Below, piece by piece: positions 55,557 to 64,000 of a stretch of 64,000 nt of DNA. Position numbers and translations under genes: made by a program. Location: positions 104,100,462-104,164,461 of the forward strand of contig OY856188.1 of the NCBI GenBank assembly GCA_963693315.1. Direction: 5' to 3'. The notes beneath the pieces are model-generated. The model worked only from the letters and a program-made list of their open reading frames with translations. It had not been told where the DNA came from and searched no databases. The stretch comes from Diogma glabrata. Its lineage: Eukaryota > Arthropoda > Insecta > Diptera > Cylindrotomidae. How positions within the stretch are numbered: the first letter of the stretch is position 1; each line of letters starts with the position of its first letter.

Positions 55557-56529
55557 ATTATTATTATTTTTATGATTATTTTTATCAAATAATAAATTTC
55601 TGCAACCGATCAGACTGATAAGATTAATATGACTGATAAGATAACACGAACTCAAAAATAAAATAAAATGTTATCTTGTTTAAACATGGTTTTAAACATG
55701 TTTAATCATCTTAATTGTTACCTGTTTCCAATTTATTTTGTTAATTAAATAAACGGTAATTTAATAGATCATTAGGCATCAAATCTCAACATTTCACCTG
55801 AACTCATCTACACTCTAACTGCAACCCGTCGGACCCAAATTATGCACCCAATTTATGCAAAAAATGGATTTTTCCACTTATGTATGGGAACGTCCAGAAG
55901 GGAAGCAGATAGAGGATAGGTATATTGGGAAGAAATGTTTGAAATGAAAAGTTAAATGGACCTGCTCATACATTTGACCACTCTAAGGGTCATCCCAGTG
56001 GAGCTATGAATTATTTTTTAAAACTTTTTTAGTTTTTTGTATGAGAACCCTCAGAAGGGAGGCAGGTAGGGGATAGGTATGTTCGGAAGAAATGTTGGAA
56101 ATAAAAAATTAATACATTTGACCACTCTAGAGGTGATCCCTCTGAAGGAGTTATGAATTATTTTTTTAAATTTTTCTTCATATTTTGAGTTTTATTTAAA
56201 ATAAAAGGTAGCTTTGTTTAATTTTATGTTCTTTTAATAAGATGTGATTTTATTTTATAAGTATTTTACATTTCTATATGACATAAAAAGTATTATATGA
56301 GCGTAGTCGATCAAAAGAAAAAATATAAAATAAGTTTTATATTTATGCAATAAATGTAATTCATTGTTTGGATTATTAAATATACTTGTAAAGACATTTA
56401 TTTTGTTATACATATTGGGGCATGTCTATTGAATAAAATAAAAGAAAACACAATTTTTATATAATAGAACAAAAATAGAACCGAATATAGTTTATTTTGG
56501 AAAGGAAATCGTTCCAAGTAATAAAGTTA
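55557..56529. other. Unassigned, with a ~157-bp dimeric repeat
   Basis: At about 55870-56170 two tandem copies of a ~157-bp unit occur (landmarks CAGAAGGGA(A/G)GCAG, GGATAGGTAT, CATTTGACCACTCTA). The rest is A/T-rich without a gene. Confidence 0.5.
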
Positions 56530-56875
56530 TATTTTTTGAAAGTGAAACCGTACTGGATTTTATTCTATTTCCACAGGAACTTTTTTTTAAATTAATTTTA
56601 TTTGAATTTTTCGTTTTTGCTAATCATGAACGACCAATTTACTTTTTATGATGAAATCGAACTTATTGATTTTTATCAAAAAATCATACTGACTGAATTA
56701 TGCAAAAATACATTCTATAAATATAATCAGTGTTCCGATTTTTATTTTATTTTGCCCTTAAAAAGTTTTTGTCTTCCAAAATAAAATACATATAAATTAA
56801 AATCTGCACTCAAAGAGCTAAATTTTACTTTCTTATTTTTCGCCCTCAGATATTTTAATTTTACTTTATAGTCTA

Positions 56876-59826
56876 AGATCCGAGTATAGAACGACCTTCA
56901 CCGAACTGGTTAATGGATGAAAAGTATTTTATATTAAATTAAATATGTTAACAAATATATTGAGAGTGGGTTGTCTAAAAAATTTCGGTCCAGAATATGA
57001 TTAATTAAAAATTTAGAAATTAATTTTTTCTAAACATTTCACCGTTTCGGTTAATAGAAAAATGACATACCAATCAAAAGTATGAAGCCTTTAGAATATG
57101 CAAACGATAGGTTGTCTATTTTTTTCCCGTCATAACTTAGGGTTGGCAGGTATAAAAAGGCAGATCGAAATTGGTAATTTGCACCGGTCTGGTTAATGAA
57201 TAAACTTTATGTCAAAATAAAGATTATTTTATTACAAACACGGTGATATAGGGTTGTCTGCAAAAAATCAGTCCTGAATTAGGGTTGTCGAGTTTTAAAA
57301 AGAGCAATATTCCTACGAATGAATACGTGCGACAGAGAGGTTCCAGCGAACTTTTTGTCTGTGAAAATAAAAAGGATAGCGATAGACTCGTAAATGCTGC
57401 GCATTATTTTGGAACAGCTTGCCACAACATTCAGAATTGAATTGAAAACTATTAACCAGTTTAATGCACAGAAACATTGTCTTTCGTTTCGTTCTTTATA
57501 CATTCAAATAACATCTAGAATTATTATTTACAGTTAACGTATATTGTATAATTTAGTATGTATAACTTATTTACATTTCAAATATGAATTAAATAAATTT
57601 AGAATACAAGAAAAAATTTTAGTTTCATTTTTATCGCAATGGATAACTCTGTCGTGCTAAGCACAAAGGCCGTATCTTGAATTTTCGACATTTCGAGATA
57701 TTAACACTTTTTAATTTTCAAGTTTCACAGTTAAACTAATCAAAATTATATTTTTAGTAAAAAAAATTTCAAATTTTGGTTTGAATAGAAGATATAGAAG
57801 GTATATTATTTGTTAGTGTTGTAAAATTTTATTTATTGGATAATTAAAAAGTAAATTTGATACTTTTAAAGAAGATACGGTATTTTTAAAAGAGTAATTT
57901 TTGAATGAAAAAATTGATTAAATGGTTTAATTATATGATAAAAATGTCCATCGACTGTTATTATATCATCTTAGATGCATAACTCATTTTTGACAAAAAA
58001 TAAAAGATACGGCCTTTGTGCTTAGCACGGCAGAACTAATTGCAGCAAATAATTTGTGTTTAATACAGGTGCGTCACTGAGAGAAATAATATTTTTAATA
58101 TTAAATAAAAGCTTTTCTCAAATACAGAAACTCTTAGTTGATGAAAATTCGAAGCTGATCTTCTAGATTATAGAATAACTGGTTTAAACCGAGAGAAGTT
58201 TTGTTAGTTTTATCAATAAGACCAATTTAAAGATTAAGATTAACTTATTCAATTTCATTTAATTACGAAATTCTCAATTTAAATCATCAACAATTATTTA
58301 AAGAATTTTTACAATCAATTTAATAGCTATACGCTTCAAAATAGAATTTCAATAAATTGATGATTTTGTGCAACTTTTATTCTCATTTCTACTCAAATAA
58401 TTTACAATCATTTCTAGAACAACAATTTCTTGAAAAACTATTTCTAATACATTTTTATTTTGAGAAAATTACAATCAAATTTTTTTAACTCAATTTCTAA
58501 AATTTCAAAGTGATTCAAGGTAAATTCATAGATTATGGCTTATTCTTGATTTATGTTAAATTTAATCAATATTGTAAATCCAGGGTTCGCAACTGAATTT
58601 TATTGGCGTGCCAAAACATTTTTTTTTAATAATCGCTATTTTCGCGTGCCAATGCATTTGTGAAATAGTACATTTTGCTACAAGAGATGAAGAAATGAAG
58701 TGGCATGCAACTTTCAATGGAAGAAGAAATCAGCTGATCTACATTGAATTTCTAAGCGATAGAGTTGCAGATTTTCTAAGAGATTAAACTGTTTTAACTT
58801 CTGTGAAATAATAATTAATAACGAAATAATAATTAATATAATAAAATAAATATTTATTAAATATGTATTTAAGTAAAATATTAAATATTGCCTAAATATT
58901 TTCTTAAAATAAAACTGATTATATTTTTTTATTCATAAATATTATTTAATATTTACCTTTAAAGAGAATCTATAATTTGAAATTATGAAAGATAGAAATA
59001 ATTAAATAAATACCTGTATTAAACACAAATTATTTGCTGCAATTAGTTATCCATTGCGATAAAAATGAAACTAAAATTTTTTCTTGTATTCTAAATTTAT
59101 TTAATTCATATTTGAAATGTAAATAAGTTATACATACTAAATTATACAATATACGTTAACTGTAAATAATAATTCTAGATATTATTTGAATGTATAAAAA
59201 ACGAAACGAAAGACAATGTTTCTGTGCATTAAACTGGTTAATAGTTTTCAATTCAATTCCGAATGTTGTGGCAAGCTGTTCCAAAATAATGCGCAGCATT
59301 TACGAGTCTATCGCTATCCTTTTTATTTTCACAGACAAAAAGTTCGCTGGAACCTCTCTGTCGCACGTATTCATTCGTAGGAATATTGCTCTTTTTAAAA
59401 CTCGACAACCCTAATTCAGGACTGATTTTTTGCAGACAACCCTATATCACCGTGTTTGTAATAAAATAATCTTTATTTTGACATAAAGTTTATTCATTAA
59501 CCAGACCGGTGCAAATTACTAATTTCGATCTGCCTTTTCATACCTGCCAACCCTAAGTTATGACGGGAAAAAAATAGACAACCTATCGTTTGCATATTCT
59601 AAAGGCTTCATACTTTTGATTGGTATGTCATTTTTCTATTAACCGAAACGGTGAAATGTTTAGAAAAAATTAATTTCTAAATTTTTAATTAATCATATTC
59701 TGGACCGAAATTTTTTAGGCAACCCACTTGCAATATATTTATTAACATATTTAATTTAATATAAAATACTTTTCATCCATTAACCAGTTCGGTGAAGGTC
59801 GTTGTATACTCGGATCCTATACATAA
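56876..59826. mobile_element. Foldback element with ~800-bp inverted arms
   Basis: Left arm 56876-58070 (without the 385-bp insertion and its duplication) and right arm 59012-59826 are reverse complements over about 800 bp, with outer ends GATCCGAGTATA...TATACTCGGATC and a ~940-bp central spacer. The mirrored frames at 57279-57503 and 59190-59414 are products of the inverted arms and not genes. Target duplication unclear. Confidence 0.82.
57649..58033. mobile_element. 385-bp MITE with ~28-bp inverted repeats
   Basis: Ends CTGTCGTGCTAAGCACAAAG on the left and the complement of CTGCCGTGCTAAGCACAAAG on the right, continuing GGCCGTATCTT. Flanked by AACT at 57645-57648 and 58034-58037. The opposite foldback arm at 59040-59050 has the same site without the insert, confirming a 4-bp duplication. 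No ORF; superfamily not assigned. Confidence 0.82.
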
Positions 59827-61526
59827 ATTTTTGTACGTTATACATTATATTTTTTTTATTTTATATCGTTCAAAGAAAAGAGGAATAAAATAAAATCTAT
59901 TTTTTTTAAACTATCCGTTTACGGTTACTTACATATTTTTGTTTGTTTTGTTTTATTCTGGTTAGTTTTCGTCCTATGTATTTCGTTATTTGTATGATTG
60001 AATCGTAATTTTAGATAATGATTTTATTAAATGATTTAGGTAAATAATTTAATAATGAATGATTTTTAATATGTTATGCATGAATTAAATTATGAAGTAA
60101 ATAAAATTATTTATTATTATTTATTTGAAATGATTTATTGAACGGATTCGTTAAAATTAAAATAAATAATAGTCGAAAAAAAATTAAATAAAAAATTAAT
60201 TTATATTTATAAATTAATTAATTTTTTTCCGACTATTATTTTATTAATTAATTTTATATAAATTTTATTTCTATCTATTCCGACTGATAAGGGCAAATGT
60301 ACGTTTTTCTTTTTTTTATTAAAACAGTAAAAAAACATAAGTCGACTTCGATTTGACTGAAGTAACTGTATTATCTGAAAAAACTATTGCTTTGTTGTTG
60401 TTTTTTTGTAAACTAAGCTATTTTATATTCATATCGACCTCGCTTATTTTCATACATATTTTATTAACCAAACTAAACCAAAAGAAAAGAAAAACAAAAA
60501 AATTATTATAAAATAAATCTCTAAGAGCATTATATTTATTTTTTTCAAATAACTATCTGCCAACAAAATCTTTTCTCGTAAATTTTTATTTTGCCTATAA
60601 AGAGCTTTTTTGTAAATTTTTTAATATTATCCTAAGTGCAAGAGCGAAAAATAAATTATAAAAATAAAGCCCGCATGGTTTTATTTTTAAAATAAGTGCG
60701 AGCGCCCTTAAAAAATAAAAATCTGATCACTGAATATAATTTAAACAAAGGAGTAGAAGCAAGATGATCATTCAAAAATTTTGTATACTTCATTCTCTTG
60801 TTTTATTTTCCAAAACAAAGGAATTTAATCGGTTTTTTTAGAATGAGATCGTCAAACAATTATAAAAAAAAGAAGGATCAACAACGTATAATTCGTGTTT
60901 GTTTTGTTTCAGTTAGCAAAGTTATGTCAAGAAAATGAAATAACAATATATCGTTAACATTCTAATTTCTAAATGAAAAAGATGATAACTACTACTATTA
61001 CAACTTCAAACACTTCAATATGAGATTGTATCTGATAGTATCAACAAAAATAAAAAAAATGCATTTACAACTATATGAGTTTTACTTTTGTTTGTTTAAA
61101 ACAGAGTAGGAGAATATGTTTATGAATTTAAGCAATTCGAATTGTGAGATTGATTGTCTTTTAACCGAGATAATATAAAAGAAATTGATACTGAATCAAC
61201 ACGACGTGTTGTTGAAATAACGCGATTAATTAATTGTATTGATAATGAACCAGGTAATGCATTGTCGTTGTACTAAGTTGTTGTTTTGTGTATTTACGGA
61301 TGTTGAATTTTAGGATTACTAAGTAGTCAGTTTATAAGGGAGAGAAAAAAATGTGTGGCGATTGAAGAAAATGTATCCTTGACTGATGGTTGATCATTAA
61401 ATCTCACTACAAAGGCATACATCTTCTTCAATCCACCAATACAGAACCTGAACTCGTTCTGGAGTGGGGTGTAGACTCTCTTATAAATACTACTGGTTAG
61501 ATAATACCTCAGATTGCGGCATAACA

Positions 61527-61889
61527 CAACTTTCCTTGGGATTATTAAAGCTTCTAATGTCGGTATTTTTGAGGCTGCTAAAATAAAATTTTTTTTTTAG
61601 AAAAATAAAATTAATTGTAAATAACCATAATTAATAGTAAATAACCATAAAAATTTAGACAAAATAATAAGGTAAAACAAATTATAAAACCTGAATTTTA
61701 AAAACTTGATTCGAAATAAGTCAGGAAGAATCAAGAAGAAACCTGACAATAAATACAGTTAGGATTAAACAGTTAGGATTAATAGGATTAAACTGAAAAA
61801 TCCACAAACAATATCAGTTAAAATTATTGGATAAAACTGAAAAATCCTTAAGAAAAACCTAGTCTTCTTAGTAAATACAAATAACAAAT
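61527..61889. other. Possible internal LTR-element remnant, otherwise unassigned
   Basis: A/T-rich, no gene. Tandem short repeats (AGTTAGGATTAA, ATAACCATAA) occur at 61620-61800. Confidence 0.35.
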
Positions 61890-62650
61890 ATAATAATACG
61901 GAACACTTGGATAAACCTGAGATAGTCAAGCCTTCAAGACACACACATACGGACATGCAGCAGAAAATACAAAAGTTATCAGCCCTTGCACATGAAGTCA
62001 TTCTCAACATTAATATCAGGAAAACAAAGTCTATGAGATTGAACACCAAAACGATAACACCAATTACCATCAACAATGCACAAGTGGATGAAGTCGACAA
62101 ATTTGTGTACCTTGGTTGTACTGTAGCAAAAACAGGCGGGACTGAAGAAGATATCAGTCAGCGTATTAACAAAGCTAGAAATACGTTCAATATGCTTCCC
62201 AAGATCTGGAATGCATCCGTCCTGTCAAGAAAGACAAAGCTACGAATGTTCAATGCATGTGTCAAGTCAGTACTGCTGTATGGGTGTGAAACGTGGAAAC
62301 ACACAAAGAAGATCACAAATCAACTACAGGTGTTTGTGAACAAATGCCTGAGAAGACTGATCAAATGCTTCTGGCCGAACACCATCAGTAACCATGAACT
62401 TCTACGGCAGACAGAGCAGTTAGACGAGTCCGAGATAAAATAAAGGAAATGGAGATGGATAGGACATACACTGAGGAAATCAGCTAAAGATATAACAAGG
62501 ATGTCTCTAGAGTGGAATCCACAAGTAAAAGGAGAGTTGGAAGACGACCCATGACGTGGAAGAAAACGGTGCTAGCTGAAGCAAAACAAATCGACAAGAC
62601 ATGGGGTGAACTGAAAGCGATTGCCCCGAACAGGGTCAGATGGTCACAAA
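61890..62650 (+). pseudogene. LINE (RTE/CR1-like) reverse transcriptase 3' part
   Basis: The plus-strand frame reads LALAHEVILNINIRKTKS, a FVYLGCTVAKTGG block, an ARNTFNMLPKIWNA segment, SVLLYGCETWK and then, after a stop and frameshift, [11 protein letters not shown] and a GRRP segment, ending RVRWS. This is the C-terminal end of RTE/CR1-type LINE proteins, the same type whose endonuclease start is seen at 44098. Two stops and a shift make it non-functional. The polymerase centre itself is missing. Confidence 0.82.
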
Positions 62651-62654
62651 ACAA

Positions 62655-63045
62655 TAAAAATTAATTAATAAATTGTGTGTATAATAAAAATTTAGTTTTT
62701 GTGTTCAATTTTTATTTATTAAAATCTTATTCTTTGTTTTTTGCTTTTTGGTTGTGTGTCAATATAACATAAAAACTTAATTAACATAATAAATTATCCT
62801 ATCGTCACTGGTTTTATTGGTAGTAAAATTTCACTACAAATGAAACACCAAGCTTCAGATCATAAATATCTTTTTTTTATTATAAATATTTCGGTCCTTT
62901 TTAGTTGGGACCTTCTTCAGTATCTAAAACAATATTTACATATGGTTAAAAATTAAAATTACAATCAACAAACAAAAACTTATTTTCAAAAATACTTTCA
63001 AAAACACTTACAATTCTTATAATGTGTTATCCCGAGCACTCTTTT
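62655..63045 (-). mobile_element. Penelope-like 3' end, copy 2
   Basis: About 390 bp nearly identical to 42110-42490, in the same orientation, including the last few codons of the GIY-YIG frame (…ECSG). It directly abuts the LINE fragment. Confidence 0.72.
62857..62935 (-). ncRNA. Hammerhead-ribozyme-like motif in Penelope tail, copy 2
   Basis: The same motif as at 42312-42375, but stem II (GGTCC/GGACC) is perfectly paired here. CTGAAGA and GAAA core strings and the flanking AGATA/TATGATCT pairing are kept. One extra A precedes stem II relative to the consensus. Confidence 0.42.
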
Positions 63046-63292
63046 GAACTTAATATTAATTTTAACATGATGTACACTACACGCAATAAAAATAATATAT
63101 ATATGATGTTCTGTTGAGTAATTAGTTAAATATGGTTGATGGTTGATTTAACCCTACTTTCCACATGTATAGCATATGCTTGCTAAACTTACTGCCTACT
63201 ACAGATTTATTCAATTATTTTTTGAAGTATTATTTGTTTCGTTATTTAAACAGTCACTTTTAGATTTATGCAATGATCATTAATAATTTTAT
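63046..63292. other. AT-rich spacer
   Basis: Nothing recognised. Confidence 0.4.
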
Positions 63293-64000
63293 TTAATAAA
63301 AAACACAGAGCGCAATTTTACACAACTTTGCTAGGTGAGTTCGAAAATCGAATCCGGACTCTTTCTCCATTAGAACGTTGGAATCAAACTTCAATAGAAA
63401 AGGGTTAGGTGTTGACAATCTTGAAAAATGGCAAACTTGTATTTTGGACGTATTGAATTCAACTCTGTTAGCAACATTCCAATCAAAGATAGTTTTAAGA
63501 TCAACGTTTAATGAATCTATCAAATTTTATCTACAGTTATTAAGCGCTAAATGTGAATATGATCTAGGTGCAACATTAGATGCATGAAGAGTGCTATCAT
63601 CAGCAAAACTATGGATAGGATTAATTGTTGAAACCAACAAGTCATTAATATAGATAAGAAAAACAGTTGGGGACAAAGCGGAACCTTTAAGAACTCCTGC
63701 ATTAGTTGAAAATAGGTACGTCCGACGAAATACCGTGAACAAGGACTCGAAATTTTCGTTCAGATATAAAGTTTTGCATCCACGAAATTAGTGGCTCATC
63801 TAAACCATAACATTTTAACTTGCATATAAGATTTTTGTGCCAAAATTTGTCAAATGCTTTGGAAATATCAAGAGCAATACCGAAAGTCTCACCAAAGTTT
63901 TCAAGGGATTTGTTCCAAAGATTAGTAACAAACAAAATCAAATCTCCTGTTGCTCTTCCTTTTCGGAAGCCGTATTGTCTTTCATTAAGTAATTTGGAAG
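63293..64000 (-). pseudogene. Jockey/CR1-group LINE, related to copy 2, cut by window edge
   Basis: Minus-strand pieces encode GIALDISKAFDKFWHKNL (63702-63941), the GVLKGSALSPTVFLIYINDL and FADDSTLHAS blocks (63527-63742) and a following segment (63293-63523). The order and words match the LINE at 46264-49108 but with many differences: the usual GVPQGS motif is degraded to GVLKGS and frames shift between pieces. It continues beyond base 64000. Confidence 0.8.

Larger units (their letters stand above)
56728..60732. mobile_element. Non-autonomous hAT element, 4.0 kb, containing a foldback
   Basis: Ends CAGTGTTCCGATTTTTATTT and, complemented, CAGTGATCAGATTTTTATTT (two mismatches in ~21 bp). They are flanked by an exact 8-bp duplication AATATAAT (56720-56727 and 60733-60740). 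The undisrupted LTR copy at ~44945 shows a single AATATAAT at the same place. No transposase is present; about 1.05 kb remains when the internal foldback is removed. Confidence 0.88.
56530..61526 (-). repeat. Diverged LTR fragment (host of the nested hAT)
   Basis: 56530-56727 plus 60741-61526 match the fragment at 44712-45566 and the LTRs of the 12-kb element (right end GCGGCATAACA at 61526). It is interrupted by a 4-kb hAT element. The sequence after 61526 (CAACTTTCCTTGG) resembles the internal border of the full element (GACAATTTCCTGAACC), so this is probably a 3' LTR still attached to a little internal DNA. Confidence 0.75.

Noticed and set aside
57279..57503. 74-aa ORF duplicated at 59190-59414
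   Set aside because: The two copies are the inverted arms of a foldback element, so their identity reflects the repeat and not selection on a protein.

Overview
This window looks like AT-rich, intron-containing arthropod (probably insect) DNA, and almost all of it is transposable elements, many nested inside one another. The evidence is: spliced genes with GT..AG introns; arthropod-type mariner, hAT, CACTA-like, Helentron, Penelope, gypsy and non-LTR elements; a degraded 18S rRNA piece with a very AT-rich variable region; and a J-domain exon resembling animal DNAJB6/mrj. I cannot name the species. I see no operons and no bacterial genes.

Layout. 1-5250: edge of a minus-strand gene with cysteine pairs, a 952-bp hAT remnant, a ~100-bp tandem repeat and mostly unassigned DNA. 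5257-6533: a near-complete mariner. 6577-12703: repeat fragments, a gypsy integrase tail, a tRNA-Lys relic, a 556-bp near-perfect palindrome, then the first unit of an 896-bp tandem duplication. 13087-27223: a DNA transposon (net ~2.0 kb, TIR CCCAGGTAACAATTT, 3-bp target duplication ACG) inserted in the second duplication unit. It is itself interrupted by a 12.1-kb gypsy-type LTR retrotransposon (14906-27037, minus strand) with two almost identical ~1.86-kb LTRs, gag (one in-frame stop), pol in the -1 frame, and an unusual GC-rich extra ORF in the leader. 27730-38280: foldback repeats, LINE tails, two copies of a Helentron helicase-endonuclease-OTU region, an 18S rRNA relic and a Helitron helicase scrap. 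38256-44160: a 5'-truncated LINE with poly(A) tail, a mrj-like J-domain exon, a Penelope GIY-YIG tail with a hammerhead-like motif, an unrecognised charged ORF and a 5S-rRNA-headed LINE start. 46264-54742: a dead LINE split by an apparently intact 5378-bp CACTA-like transposon (49109-54486). 54875-56170: exons of an unrecognised spliced gene and a dimeric repeat. 56530-61526: a four-level nest (LTR fragment, hAT, foldback, 385-bp MITE). 61890-64000: LINE and Penelope tails.

The central find is the 49109-54486 element. It carries two convergent spliced genes, a 697-aa Tnp2/CACTA-like transposase (2 exons) and a 387-aa DUF4806-type protein (4 exons), whose phases all join cleanly. It has terminal inverted repeats starting CCCAAGTA, a TT target duplication and an exact empty-site reconstruction from the interrupted LINE reading frame. 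The non-autonomous 13087-27223 element carries nearly the same terminus (CCCAGGTAAC), so the two probably form an autonomous/non-autonomous pair.
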